64,000 bases of DNA from Roseiarcus sp963764955 (lineage in GTDB: Bacteria > Pseudomonadota > Alphaproteobacteria > Rhizobiales > Beijerinckiaceae): the NCBI GenBank assembly GCA_963764955.1, contig CAVXVE010000017.1, positions 1 to 64,000 of the forward strand, given 5' to 3'. The position numbers and the translations under genes were made by a program. Positions 16,567 to 26,416 of the stretch are shown one piece after another (the stretch's first letter is position 1; each line of letters opens with the position of its first letter). The notes beneath the pieces are model-generated. The model did not search any database and was not told where the DNA came from. It saw only the letters and a list, made by a program, of their open reading frames with translations.

Positions 16567-16767
16567 ATGCCCACCATAGAAACATTTTCGCGCGCGCACG
16601 GGGCTCAAATTTCCGGCAGGAAAGAGCTTTCGTCGTGGGCGTTTTTCATCGCCGCCGCGCTGGCGATCGTGCTGATTGCATGCGCGCTGGGACGCGTGAC
16701 CTTCCAGTCCGGCTCGGACGCGTGGAAGCCCCTAGGGGCGACCGAGGATTCCTTCGTCGGTCAGTGA
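16567..16767 (+). CDS. Small single-span membrane protein
   Basis: A 66-residue protein with one membrane helix (SSWAFFIAAALAIVLIACAL, residues 22-41), a soluble N-terminus and a 23-residue C-terminal tail. AGGAGG stands 7 bases before the ATG, strong evidence that it is translated. I do not recognise a family. It lies in opposite orientation between the HiPIP gene and the cytochrome set, behind a CRP-like site, so a part in respiration is possible but not shown. Confidence 0.6.
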   Translation: MPTIETFSRAHGAQISGRKELSSWAFFIAAALAIVLIACALGRVTFQSGSDAWKPLGATEDSFVGQ

Positions 16768-17124
16768 GCGCCCGACTGAAGGCGCGCGATGACTAGGTAT
16801 TGATGGCCCGCGTGGCCAGAGCCCTAGCGATGAGGGCGGCGTTGTCCGACACAGCCGACAGGGAGGCCTTCGATGCCGCTCTCGATGCGACGCCGCGTGC
16901 AAGAGCTGGTCAGGAAGGCCGCGGAGAAGGCCAGCGTGACCATTGAGCGCATCGTGGCTGACGATGTCGGTCGGGCTGGCTACGTTCCGACTACGAGCGT
17001 CGCGGCTGATCAGAAGAAAACGAGCGCATCAAAGACTTGTGAGGTTCCCCCGGCGGCCTTGATCCGGGACGGACCAGCCCCGACATCACGTTCACGGAGT
17101 CACCCAATCTGCCGGAGAAATTCG
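16768..17124. other. Upstream region of small exported protein
   Basis: The frame of the gene at 17125 stays open back to an ATG at 16873, which has AGGGAGG 6 bases upstream, so a longer product or a leader peptide cannot be excluded. The residues in between look random and would bury the signal peptide, so I treat this as non-coding. Confidence 0.4.
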
Positions 17125-17361
17125 ATGCTCAAGACAATCGCGCTCGTCGGCTTTGCCATTTCGCTCGCCCTTGCTCCCGTCGCCGCGGTCGCGCAGGGCG
17201 CCACCGGATACGGCACTTATGGCCCGCAACAAGGTACGTCGACCTTCGATCGCGCGTGGAACGCGTCCCACGAGAGCAAGACTTATACTTACGAAACCGC
17301 GAGAGCCGTGCGTCATCACTACTACGCGCCCCGCCACCACGGGTACTATCCCCACTATTGA
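17125..17361 (+). CDS. Small exported His/Tyr-rich protein
   Basis: A 78-residue protein with a clear signal peptide (IALVGFAISLALAPVAAVAQ). The mature part is short, rich in Tyr, Thr and Gly, and ends in a His/Tyr/Arg cluster (RAVRHHYYAPRHHGYYPHY), which could bind metal. ATG 17125 is chosen because it gives the signal peptide and has GGAGA upstream. The function is unknown. Its position next to the redox cluster makes a metal-binding role worth testing. Confidence 0.6.
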   Translation: MLKTIALVGFAISLALAPVAAVAQGATGYGTYGPQQGTSTFDRAWNASHESKTYTYETARAVRHHYYAPRHHGYYPHY

Positions 17362-17629
17362 TCCGTTCATGCGGATTTGATGAGCCGCGCCGCGAGAAGC
17401 CTAAAGGCCCGAATGGCGCGGATCGTCGCTCCATAAGCAGCATGGCGGCGTGCGCAACTCGCCGCTGCATTCACGCACTCGGCCACGCCCATGATCTCGC
17501 TCGGCGCGATCGGGGGCGGAGCGCGCTCATGCCGGCAGGTTTTCCAGTCAGATCCGCGATGGCGGCTTAACGTCGAAACCAGTCAAGCTGATTGGGTTTT
17601 GACCTGGCCATTACCCACAGCCCCCGCCT

Positions 17630-19058
17630 TCAGCGAAAGCTGCCCAGCATGCCGACGAAATCGCGTCCCAGCGCGTTGGAAACGCTCTGGTGGCAGGACA
17701 TGCAGCTTGACGGCGGATCCTGGAAGTAGGTCTCGATCGTCGTGTTGACCAGGTTTTCATGTGGAGCGTCGGCGGATTGATAATTCTCGCGCGGCGCGTC
17801 GGGCGGCGGCGTCAGTCCGGGGAAATAGGCGCCGTCGTTTTGCGGGCTCGGCGGGGCGGGGAACAGTCGGCCATTGGCTGGCGACCAGCATGTAATGCTC
17901 CCAGACCGTTCCCTTGATTCCCGGCAGCGCCCAATAGGCCCGGTTCATCGCCATGGTCGAGGGATGGATCGGATGCCGGCGCACCACCTGCATGGGCGTG
18001 GGATCGATCTTGGGCGGATGATCCATGCTGACCGGAAGCGTGTCGGGCGTCCCGAACGTCGGGGAAAGGCCGAGCTTGGGCTTCGAGGCGTCGAAATAGG
18101 AATAGGGCGCGCCCGCGTCCCTGGCGTCCGGCTCGCGCGCTTCGCCTGCGCCGGCCGGGGGCACGTTGTCGACGTGCTCGAAGGTGCTCCACAGTCCTTG
18201 CGGCCGGTATTTCGTCCGGATCACGATGTGCAGGCCGACCAGCGCGACGTCGCTTTTCGAACAGACCGTATGGCCCGCGGCGAGCGTCTTGGCGACGTCG
18301 ACGACGTTGGCGTTCTCGACCACGTAATAGCGCGCTCGAACCGCGGCCGTGTCCTTCGCGGTGAGCGGCCGCCACGCGGCCTTGACCGCGATCGAGCCTG
18401 CCGGCAAGCGCGCCGGATGGGCGGGATCGGGCAGGTTTTCGCCCTCGCTCCAGCCGCTCAGCGCAAGCGCCGAATATTCGGGCGCGTTGAGGCGCACTTC
18501 GTAACGCGTATAGGCGCCATTCTGCGCGACCAGCGGATTGGCGGCGACGCCGGGCAGGAAGGCGGACTGGTTGAAATCCATGAAGGGAGTGAAGGTGGCG
18601 AGGGTTTTCGCGCGGTTGTCGACTTCCGCGCCGCAAGGGTTCCGCGCTTCGTAGGTCGCCCAGGGCTTTGGCGCGACAGGGCGGCCGTCCGGACCGACCT
18701 GGAACAGTTCATAGCGGGCCTTGAAGGTTTCCCAGACGCGGGGGCCGGGGTCGCCGAGCGTCTTGGCGCGGTCGGGTTCGCCGCGATGGGCGGGATCGGT
18801 CAGCGAGGGCCAGTTGAGCGCGATGAAGGCGCGCCAGGCGAAAGCGTCGAACTCGGGAAAGGGGTCGACTCTGGTCGAGGGCACATCCTCGATGCGATCG
18901 GGCGAGACGAGCGGCGCTGCATCCTGGGCGGCGGCCACGCCAATCGCGCAAGGCGCGGCTGAGATGGCGAGAGACGCGAACGCGATCGCAGATCGACCCG
19001 CACGCGCAAAGGTCTGTCGTGAGAGAGCTGCGGCGCCGGATTGTCCGTTGCTGGGCAT
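17630..19058 (-). pseudogene. Exported monoheme c-type protein, frameshifted
   Basis: A large exported protein with a C-terminal heme motif. Signal peptide at residues 20-45, then a domain with PEFDAFAWRAFIALNWPS and later IHPSTMAMNRAYWALPG and TVWEHYMLVASQWP. The frame breaks near 17870. In the next frame the protein continues through DAPRENYQSADAPHENLVNT to SCMSCHQSVSNALG, a CxxCH heme c site, and stops at 17630. Total of about 475 residues. I recall similar uncharacterised cytochrome-like proteins in proteobacteria. It is the last gene of the minus-strand redox set, 128 bases after the small cytochrome c. Confidence 0.65.
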
Positions 19059-19185
19059 CGCGTTCAAGTCCCATGCCTTCGCACGGCCGACCTCGCTCGC
19101 TCTGCGGGGCGGGGACGGGGCCGCCGGTTAAAACTTCAGCTCTTCCCTTTATTCGTCATTCGTCGACGGTCCGGCGCCGCTCGGC

Positions 19186-19470
19186 TCATTGGTTCGCGGT
19201 GATATAGGCGATGACGTCGTCGATGTCTTTCCTGCTGCGCAGCCCAGGAAAGGTCATCGCCGTCGTCGGCTTGTAGCGGCGCGGGTTCGCGAGAAATTTC
19301 GGCAGGTTTTCAACTCCGATTCGGCCGGTGTAAGGCAGGGCCGCATGGCACTGGTGACAGACCTTCTCAAAGATCCTCTTGCCCGCCTCGGCGTCGGCGG
19401 CGAGAGCTGAAGCGCCGCCCGCCGCCGCCGACCATGACGCGACGAGGACAGCGAAACCGAGAACCCTCAT
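19186..19470 (-). CDS. Small periplasmic cytochrome c
   Basis: A 94-residue monoheme class I cytochrome c. A signal peptide (residues 1-25) is followed by the heme site C38-H-Q-C41-H42. The likely axial Met is in TAMTFPGLRSRKDIDDVIAY near the C-terminus, where the final helix is also typical. The ATG overlaps the stop of the CHRD gene (ATGA), so the two are coupled. It may accept electrons from the outer-membrane cytochrome/porin encoded upstream and pass them on, with the HiPIPs as alternative carriers. Confidence 0.8.
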   Translation of the reverse strand: MRVLGFAVLVASWSAAAGGASALAADAEAGKRIFEKVCHQCHAALPYTGRIGVENLPKFLANPRRYKPTTAMTFPGLRSRKDIDDVIAYITANQ

Positions 19471-19965
19471 CGGCGGACGATGGGTCCTCGAATTTCGCCG
19501 GCAGGAAAATCTTTCGAGTGCAGATTGAAATACCACCGGCCGTCCTTCAGGTCCTTGGCCTGAGTATCGTCGATCTTGGCCACGCCGTGAAAGGGGCTGG
19601 CGAGATTGCCTGGCGTTCCGACCTGGATCGGAGCGTTTTCTTCCGGCGTCAGCCCGAGATAGGAAACCGGCCCATGGAAATGGGCGCCGATTGGCGGGCT
19701 GGAGAGGCCTGAATAGGTGACCGTCCAGGTCAGCGTATTGGTGTCGGTATCGAACGTTCCCTCCATCAGCCCCTTGGCGGGACTGTTGTTCGGAGGCACC
19801 TCGCCGGCGCCCGTCAGAGTGGCCTGGATCGGGATTATGCGGGCGAAGGCGTGCGGAACCGGACGCGATCAACGCGATGAAGGCGAGCGCGGCGCCAATC
19901 GCTCGTCCTCCCTTCGCGGCCCGCCCTTGGCGGGAAGCGCTTCGGAAGTCGGCCCTCGCTGACAT
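19467..19965 (-). pseudogene. CHRD-domain exported protein, frameshifted
   Basis: CHRD domains, first seen in chordin, occur in bacterial periplasmic proteins of unclear function. ATG at 19965 with GGGAGA upstream. The signal peptide (GGRAIGAALAFIALIASG) is in one frame, and the mature CHRD domain in another: TLTGAGEVPPNNSPAKG, TLTWTVTYSGLSSPPIGAHF with the conserved AHFHG, and KDFPAGEIRGPI at the end. The break at about 19860 is a single base. The total of about 165 residues is normal. The gene is coupled to the downstream cytochrome c. The AHFHG histidines could bind metal, though this is only a suggestion. Confidence 0.7.
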
Positions 19966-20075
19966 GTTCTCTCCCATTTCGGCGCCAACTTCAGCGCCCG
20001 GCCGCCGCTCAAGCGCCTGCGATTCGCTCAACGCCGTGCGTCGCTTGCCTTGTCTTCACGCCCGGCGCCAATCCG

Positions 20076-21537
20076 TCAGAACGCAAACCACGCATAGGCG
20101 AACACGGAATTGTTGCCCTGCGCGTTATGCGTCCCGCCCAGATTCGAGCCGTCGAAATTGGTCGTGCCGCCATAGACGTGCAGGTACTCGGTGAACTGCA
20201 GGCCGAGCCGCACGTTCATTGTCGAATAAGGGAGCGGCGGTGGCGCGCCGTGACTGAAGGGTAGCCAGGCGAGGTCTTGGATAAGGCCGCTGCCGTTCGG
20301 ACTGCTGATGTAGCTGTTGTTGAACGCGCCGATGCTGGCGGGGGTGCAATTGACGTTGTTGCCCGATCCATAGAGATTGCAGTCGCCGGAGCCGGCGACG
20401 TTGAAATAGCCAAAGCCTACGCTGTAGGTGTGATCCCAGACGAACGACGCGTTGGCCTTGAAGCTGTTGAGCGTGTTATTGAGGTTCGACGATACGCCTT
20501 GCGCGAAGGACGAGTTCAGCCGCTGCCATTCCATGATGTCGGTGAGCTTCACGGTCACGCTGTATTGATCGCCCGCGTATTGGAGTTGCGAGTCGAAACC
20601 GACGTCGAGAAAATTGTCCGTACCGAAGCCGTATATGCGGCCGGGAGTGACCCGCCCGTACATGCCGAAAGTGCCGGCCTCCCAGATAGAGGTCGCCCCA
20701 GTGCGGCTCGATCGCGACGCGCCAGTAGGGCGCGACGTTTGCCAGCGCGTCGGTCGTCGAGTTGCCGGCGTTGAACGCCTGCAGCACGGGGACCGGAAGT
20801 CCCTTGTAGAACGTCAGGTCGGCGTACAGCATGTCGTTCCAGAACACGTACGCGCCGGCGCCGCCGACGATCTGGCCATATCCGTCCTCGATGTGCGTCA
20901 ACGGCGGCCCGAATGCGGGCGCGATGGTCGAGGAGATCTGCGGCCACCCCCATGAAGGCGTCGTGTTCCAGGGGTCTTCCACGGTCGGCGTATTGTTGGC
21001 GTCGATGCCCCAGATCGTGTCCTTGCCGAACAGCTTGAGGGTGTCGGCGTAACGGACGTCGGAGGCGTCCAACCCGACCGTTCCGCCCACGGGGTCGCCC
21101 GTTATCTGGATGAACGAACCGAGATTCCCGTAAAGCTGGCCGGCGATGAACCCTGAGACCTGTTGCGAGACGAGGTTGTCGTTGGTGTGCAGTCCGGGGG
21201 CGGGCGGCGCATCCTGTGGCGACTGCGTATGGGTGAAGCCCGCCATGTACATGGCGGAGATCGGTGGCCCCTTCCAGTCGCCACCGCCCATCGTATAGCC
21301 GCCGATCTTGAATCTCCGGCCGAAGGGGGTCAGTTCGGGAAAGGCGGTGTGGCAGGCAGCGCAAGGCTGTCCGGTCTGACGCGCGTAGCTTGGGAGCGCC
21401 TCGGCTGGGCCGACGCCGGCGGCAAGAAACGCCGCCGCCCCAACGACAAGCGCCACGAGGCCTCGCGCGATTGCGGACATCCCTTCCCAGGATTTACCCC
21501 GCACGATTTCGCTTAACCCCCTCGCGGCTGCGTTCAT
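20076..21537 (-). pseudogene. Fused monoheme cytochrome/outer-membrane beta-barrel (Cyc2-like layout), frameshifted
   Basis: An exported protein of about 485 residues. Signal peptide (residues 20-48), then one heme c site C59-A-A-C62-H63 in PSYARQTGQPCAACH, followed by TPFGRRFKIGGYTM and some 400 residues rich in Gly, Asn, Tyr and alternating strands, ending in AYAWFAF with the C-terminal Phe typical of outer-membrane barrels. A single heme domain fused to a porin is the layout of the iron oxidase Cyc2; the sequence kinship itself is unverified. The start at 21537 has GGAGG 7 bases upstream. The frame breaks near 20695 (WGDLYLGG to TFGMYGRV). First gene after HiPIP2 in the minus-strand cluster. 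Confidence 0.65.
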
Positions 21538-21688
21538 GGGCGCCCCTCCACCTTCGCGCCTTCAGCCGCAACGCCCGCTCTGCCTCAAGGGCGCCGCGGT
21601 CGAATCATCCGATTGTTGCTAATCGTATCGAATTCACGACCGTGCGCAAGCTGTTCGGCGATGGCCTGCCACCGGCACGAGCGTGCGA

Positions 21689-21952
21689 TCAGGCCTTCTT
21701 GACCCAAAGCGCGCACCACCCTGACGGCGCGATGTCGCCGGCGACAGACTTGCACGCATTCGGAGCGACGAAGAGCTTGCAGCCGTCGCACCGCTTGCCG
21801 TCCTTGGGCGTAGGCTGATATTTCACCGCGCTCTGGGCAAGCTTGGCTGCGTTGGCTCCGGTGGCGCCAAGCGCCAGCAACGGCGCGGCGCCCACGACGG
21901 CGATAAGGACGGTGCGGCGGTTCACGCGCGCTGGTTTGCTTTGGTCGGTCAT
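21689..21952 (-). CDS. High-potential iron-sulfur protein (HiPIP), second copy
   Basis: An 87-residue paralogue of the HiPIP at 15857. Tat signal (NRRTVLIAVVGAAPLLALGA) and the four cluster cysteines C55, C58, C67 and C80 (RCDGCKLF, NACKSVAG, SGWCALW). ATG at 21952 with GGAGAGG 6 bases before; a 12-base direct repeat (TTAGCCTCTCCC) flanks the site. It heads the minus-strand cluster with the cytochrome/porin gene 151 bases downstream. No ICE box is visible here, so the two HiPIPs may be expressed under different conditions. Confidence 0.85.
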   Translation of the reverse strand: MTDQSKPARVNRRTVLIAVVGAAPLLALGATGANAAKLAQSAVKYQPTPKDGKRCDGCKLFVAPNACKSVAGDIAPSGWCALWVKKA

Positions 21953-22289
21953 ATTAGCCTCTCCCCGGTTAGCCTCTCCCTGGATGTCGAATCATTCATA
22001 ACTAAGCCGATCACAAAACTCGGCGCAAGCTCTTGATTTGAATCAAAGCGACGACCGTGACCGCCGGGCGCAGGGGCGAGTGCGCTTCGACGGATTTTTT
22101 CTTTGTGAGGCCGACCGGAATGGGCTTCGGTCGCGCCGATGCGTCGAGCGGGTTCCTACCGCATGCCCTTGTCGGTGAGCGGGGAAACGCTAATGGGACT
22201 GCAGAATCGTGACGGCGCGCGAGCGTCCTCGCCAGTCCTTGCGTGCTTAAACTCGCTTTCGCAGTCCCGCTGTGATAGGGCGCCCCGCA

Positions 22290-22958
22290 ATGAGCGACAT
22301 CTTTCAGGAAGTTGACGAGGAAGTCCGCCGCGACAAGGCGGCGGAATTCTGGAAGAAATACCAGAACCAGATCCTGGCCGCGGCCGTCCTGATCGTGCTC
22401 GCCTCGGCCGGCTTTCGCTATTGGCAATATGAGCGCGAAAGCGCGCGGCAGGCGGCGGGCGATCAGTTCCAGCAGGCGCTCGCGGCGCTCGAGGGCGGCA
22501 AGGCCGACGAAGCCAAGGCCCGTCTCGACACGATCGCGGCGCAAGGGCCGAGCGGCTATCGGGCGCTGGCGCAAATGACCGCGGCCGGCGCGGAGGCGAG
22601 CAAGGACCCGCAGGGCGCGATCGGCGCCTTCGACGCGGTCTCCGGCGACGCCGCAATCGATCCGCTCATGCGCGACACCGCCCGCTTGCGCGCCGCGCTC
22701 TTGCGGGTGGACATGCCCAGCGAGCAGCAGAAGGGCGAAGCCGCGCTGACCGCGCTTTCGGCGGAAGGCGGGCCCTATCGGCGCCTGGCCGCGCTGGCGC
22801 TCGGCGCGCTCGCGCTCGACCGCAAGGACTATGACGACGCCGCCAAGCAATTCGACCTCGTGCTGGGCGACCCCGAAGCGACACCCGACGAGCGGCAAAT
22901 GGCGAGCCGCTGGCAAGGCCTCGTGGCCGCGAACCGGTCGGCGGCGCCGGCGAAGTAA
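22290..22958 (+). CDS. YfgM-like TPR membrane protein
   Basis: A 222-residue inner-membrane protein: a short cytoplasmic N-terminus (SDIFQEVDEEVRRDKAAEFW), one membrane helix (ILAAAVLIVLASAGFRYW, residues 27-45) and a periplasmic TPR-like helical region. YfgM-type proteins associate with the SecYEG translocon and periplasmic chaperones. The gene precedes der by 35 bases as in most proteobacteria, but the bamB gene that often lies between them is absent here. ATG 22290 fits the family start. Confidence 0.75.
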   Translation: MSDIFQEVDEEVRRDKAAEFWKKYQNQILAAAVLIVLASAGFRYWQYERESARQAAGDQFQQALAALEGGKADEAKARLDTIAAQGPSGYRALAQMTAAGAEASKDPQGAIGAFDAVSGDAAIDPLMRDTARLRAALLRVDMPSEQQKGEAALTALSAEGGPYRRLAALALGALALDRKDYDDAAKQFDLVLGDPEATPDERQMASRWQGLVAANRSAAPAK

Positions 22959-22993
22959 CTCCCGCGCGCCAGCCGCGCCGGGCTTGAGATGAC

Positions 22994-24400
22994 ATGAGCG
23001 CCAAGGTCGCGATCATCGGCCGGCCGAACGTCGGCAAGTCGACTTTGTTCAACCGGCTGGTGGGCAGGAAGCTCGCGCTCGTCGACGATGAGCCGGGCGT
23101 CACCCGCGACCGCCGCGAGGGCGAGGCGCGGCTCGCGGACCTTTCCTTCACCATTGTCGACACCGCCGGCCTCGAGGAAGGCGACGCGGCCACGCTCGCG
23201 GGCCGGATGCGCGCGCAGACGGAAGCGGCGCTTGTCGACTGCGACGCGATCCTGTTCGTCGTCGACGCGCGCGCCGGCCTCACCGCCGCCGACCGGCATT
23301 TCGCGCAGGCCGTGCGCCGCGCCGATAAACCGATCATCGTCGTCGCCAACAAGGCGGAAAGCACGTCGGGGCGCCAAGGCGTCTATGAGGCCTTCAGCCT
23401 CGGCCTCGGCGAGCCGATCGCGCTCTCCGCCGAGCACGGCGAGGGCTTGGGCGAACTTTACGACGCGCTGGTCGAAGTTTTGCCGGCCGCCGCGCGCCTC
23501 GACCCGGACGAGGAGAGCGAGGCTGAGCCGCTTGTCCTCGGCGAGGAGGAGGACGGCAGCGAACTCGATCCGGCGAAGCCCTTGCGCATCGCCGTGCTCG
23601 GGCGCCCGAACGCGGGCAAGTCGACCCTCATCAATCGCATCCTCGATGAGGATCGCCTGCTGGTTGGCCCCGAGCCCGGCATCACCCGCAACTCGATCGG
23701 GCTCGACGCCGAGTGGAAAGGCCGCAAGCTCAGGATCTTCGACACCGCGGGACTGCGCCGAAAGTCACGGATCATCGAGAAGGTCGAGAAGCTCGCGGTC
23801 GCTGACGCGCTAAGAGCGGTGCGCTTCGCCGAAGTCGTGGTGCTTTTGCTAGACGCGACGATCCCGTTCGAGAAGCAGGACCTGACGCTCGCCGACCTCG
23901 TCGAGCAGGAGGGCAGGGCGCTGGTCATCGGCCTCAACAAATGGGACCTCGTCGACAACAAGAGCCTGCGCGCGCAGGAGCTCAGGGCCGAGGCGGACCG
24001 GCTCCTGCCGCAGCTGCGCGGGACGCGGGTGATCCCACTTTCCGGCCTCACCGGCGCGCATCTCGACAAGCTCATGGAGGCGATCCTCGCGACGGATGCG
24101 ATCTGGAATGTGCGCATCTCGACCGGCCGTCTCAACCGCTGGCTTGCGCCGGTCATCGACGCGACGCCGCCGCCAGCGGTCTCCGGCCGCAGGGTGAAGA
24201 TCCGCTACATGACCCAGCCCAAGGCGCGCCCGCCGTTCTTCGTCCTGTTCGGCAATTCGGTCGACAAGATCCCGGAGAGCTACAAGCGCTTTCTCGTCAA
24301 CGGGCTGCGCGAGACCTTCGGCCTTATCGGCGTGCCGATCCGGCTTTCGATGCGCGGGGGAAGCGAGAACCCTTATGCGCGCAAGAAACGGCGGGGGTGA
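22994..24400 (+). CDS. der: Ribosome-associated GTPase Der (EngA)
   Basis: An essential double GTPase for 50S subunit assembly. Of 468 residues, the first G domain (residues 1-165) has GRPNVGKSTLFN, DTAGLEEGD and NKAE. The second (about 195-370) has GRPNAGKSTLINR, DTAGLRRKSRI and NKWD. A KH-like domain follows (to 468), with VKIRYMTQPKARPPFFVLF and the basic tail ARKKRRG. Length is normal and all motifs are intact. A piece resembling its 3' end recurs at 26626. Confidence 0.95.
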   Translation: MSAKVAIIGRPNVGKSTLFNRLVGRKLALVDDEPGVTRDRREGEARLADLSFTIVDTAGLEEGDAATLAGRMRAQTEAALVDCDAILFVVDARAGLTAADRHFAQAVRRADKPIIVVANKAESTSGRQGVYEAFSLGLGEPIALSAEHGEGLGELYDALVEVLPAAARLDPDEESEAEPLVLGEEEDGSELDPAKPLRIAVLGRPNAGKSTLINRILDEDRLLVGPEPGITRNSIGLDAEWKGRKLRIFDTAGLRRKSRIIEKVEKLAVADALRAVRFAEVVVLLLDATIPFEKQDLTLADLVEQEGRALVIGLNKWDLVDNKSLRAQELRAEADRLLPQLRGTRVIPLSGLTGAHLDKLMEAILATDAIWNVRISTGRLNRWLAPVIDATPPPAVSGRRVKIRYMTQPKARPPFFVLFGNSVDKIPESYKRFLVNGLRETFGLIGVPIRLSMRGGSENPYARKKRRG

Positions 24401-24537
24401 GGGATTTTGGCGCAATCCGCGCCTTCAGCCGAAGACCGCTCCCCAAGGTCCCTCCCGGGGGAACGGCCCTCCAACCTGACGGAGATCTGGCTCTGGTATA
24501 TTCTGCGGTCAAACGGATTGCGCCAGGAGGTGACGCC

Positions 24538-25365
24538 ATGAGCGATGGGCAATGGCAGCTGACGGGCACTGCAGCGGAGCTTTTCGAGCGCTATCTCGTG
24601 CCCGCGATCACCGCCAAGTGGGCGGAGGATCTCCTCGACCGCGCGCAACCTCGCGGGGGAGAGGCGATTCTGGACATTGCTTGCGGCACCGGCATTGTGG
24701 CGCGTCTGGCGGCAAAGCGAATGGGTCGAGGACTGGTCACTGGCCTCGACTTGAACGCCGGGATGCTAAATGTCGCCCGAACTGCGCCGACCGAGGGAGC
24801 CGCATCCATTTGGATCGAGGGCAGCGCTCTCGTGTTGCCATTCCCGGAAGAGAGCTTTGATCTGGTCCTCTGCCAGCAAGGACTCCAATTCTTTCCGGAC
24901 CAACGAAAAGCTCTCGGTGAGGTATGCCGCGTTCTCAAGGGCGGAGGACGAGCGGCGTTGAGCGTCTATAGCCGGATCGAGCGGACGCCGGGAGCGAACG
25001 CATTCTCGCTAGCGCTGGATGATGTCGTCGGAAGGGACGCTTCTCGGATCAAGAGAGGGGAACATTCCTTCGCGGATGCGACACAACTCGAGACACTGTT
25101 CCGCGAGTCGGGGTTCAATACTGTTGCCGTACAGACGGTCGAGCAGACAATCGTATTTCCCTCCGTGCTCGATTACGTGCGGTTTCAGCTGCTCGCAACT
25201 CCGATGACCGTCCTGCTAAGGGACCAGACCGAGCCCGAACGCACAGCGATCATTTCGTCGATCGCGGCCAGGACTATCGCGTTATCCACGCCAGCCATGC
25301 TGGAGGACGGCAGGTTCACATTTCCACAGGAGGCCTATGTCGCGATCGCGCAGCGCTATCCTTGA
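24538..25365 (+). CDS. SAM-dependent class I methyltransferase
   Basis: A 275-residue UbiE/Methyltransf_11 protein. Motif I LDIACGTGIVARLA (about 43-56) binds SAM, then TGLDLNAGMLNVAR, ESFDLVLCQQGLQFF (acceptor motif) and LGEVCRVLKGGGRAALS. The C-terminal half resembles enzymes acting on small molecules or quinones. AGGAGG 9 bases before ATG 24538. The substrate cannot be told. It stands alone after der, in DNA between the real der 3' end and the der-like fragment at 26626. Confidence 0.8.
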   Translation: MSDGQWQLTGTAAELFERYLVPAITAKWAEDLLDRAQPRGGEAILDIACGTGIVARLAAKRMGRGLVTGLDLNAGMLNVARTAPTEGAASIWIEGSALVLPFPEESFDLVLCQQGLQFFPDQRKALGEVCRVLKGGGRAALSVYSRIERTPGANAFSLALDDVVGRDASRIKRGEHSFADATQLETLFRESGFNTVAVQTVEQTIVFPSVLDYVRFQLLATPMTVLLRDQTEPERTAIISSIAARTIALSTPAMLEDGRFTFPQEAYVAIAQRYP

Positions 25366-25478
25366 TCAACCCCGGCGCGGGCAGCCGGTTGGAGCCCTTC
25401 GAGGCCGCCTCGCGGCGCCCCACCACGAGGCCGTTGGGTCGAAATACGCATAACTTCAGAACCAGGGCGTCAGCCGCG

Positions 25479-25814
25479 ATGGATCGAAACGAACGCAAGG
25501 CCGCCGTCTCGGCCTACAAGGAGCGCAAGGCGATCGCCGGCGTCTATGCGGTGCAGTGTGCGGCGACCGGCGAGCAATGGGTCGGCTCGGCGCCCGATCT
25601 GTCCACGATCTGGACGCGCCGCACATTCGCGCTGCGCCAGGGCGTCGAGACGAACCGCGCGCTTCAGTTCGCCTGGACCGCTCATGGGCCCGAAAGCTTC
25701 GCGTTCCGGATCCTCGAAGAGATCGACCTCGATGAACTGACTTACGGGCGCGAACGCGCGCTGAAAGAGCGGGTTCAGCACTGGCGCGAGGCCTTGAAGG
25801 CGGCCGCGATCTGA
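25479..25814 (+). CDS. GIY-YIG nuclease family protein
   Basis: A 111-residue single-domain GIY-YIG protein of a type common in alphaproteobacteria. The two signature strands are degenerate: GVYAVQC for GIY and QWVGSA for YIG. Then WTRRTFALRQG carries the conserved Arg, and ESFAFRILEEID the catalytic Glu region. It may cleave DNA, or act only in binding. No accompanying NUMOD repeats occur here, although NUMOD3 repeats exist at 2.7-3.1 kb. Start at ATG 25479. Confidence 0.75.
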   Translation: MDRNERKAAVSAYKERKAIAGVYAVQCAATGEQWVGSAPDLSTIWTRRTFALRQGVETNRALQFAWTAHGPESFAFRILEEIDLDELTYGRERALKERVQHWREALKAAAI

Positions 25815-26117
25815 CGACGCCGCGGCGCTCCGCTCGATCGCCGTGATTGGGAACGAGAGCGCGCACAGCAGGGGCAGCGATGACGCCGAGAAGCGCCGCG
25901 AAGAGCGTAAACCCTTGCCCCCGACGAAAGCCCGCAATCGCGATAAGCGGCCTGAGGCGCGCGCAGAGTTGCGGGCGGTTTCTCGACCGGCTTTCATGTG
26001 AGCACGCTCACAGCGGCTTCGTTCCGTACCGAGTAAGTCCAAGCTGAGGGTTTGACCCTTGCGCTTGTTCACCCGGATGGGGAATAGGCGATGGACCATG
26101 CGATTAGGAGAGAAGAT

Positions 26118-26324
26118 ATGCCTCCCAAGAAGATCGTCGCCACCCACGTCAAAGATATCGAATGGATCATTTCATTGTGGTTTGCCATCCACGGCGGCGA
26201 TCCTGCCCCGCACGAGGTTTTGACCTCCACGGAAGTTGAAAAAGCAGCTCTCGGAATGATCCGCGCCGTTGCGGCACATCTACCCGCCAGCCAGCATAAG
26301 GCGGTTGTGGCGGCGCTCGGCTAG
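26118..26324 (+). CDS. Small hypothetical protein
   Basis: A 68-residue soluble helical protein beginning MPPKKIVATHVKDIEWIISL and ending in an alanine-rich helix (GMIRAVAAHLPASQHKAVV). AGGAG lies 7 bases before ATG 26118, better than the in-frame ATG 27 bases upstream. A terminator follows. No family recognised. Confidence 0.55.
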   Translation: MPPKKIVATHVKDIEWIISLWFAIHGGDPAPHEVLTSTEVEKAALGMIRAVAAHLPASQHKAVVAALG

Positions 26325-26353
26325 TCGAGCGGCTACATCGCTCCTGGAGCGGA

Positions 26354-26375
26354 AGGGCGGTCGAGAGGCCGCCCT
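26354..26375 (+). terminator. Terminator after small hypothetical gene
   Basis: Stem AGGGCGG (26354-26360) with CCGCCCT (26369-26375), followed by TTGTGT. It lies 30 bases after the stop at 26324. Confidence 0.55.
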
Positions 26376-26416
26376 TTGTGTCTGTGCGCCGGCGAGGCCA
26401 CAGGAATAAAGCGCTC

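Noticed and set aside
22958..22994. Missing bamB between the YfgM-like gene and der
   Set aside because: The gap is only 35 bases and intact on both sides; gene order varies among alphaproteobacteria, so this is not strong evidence of loss.
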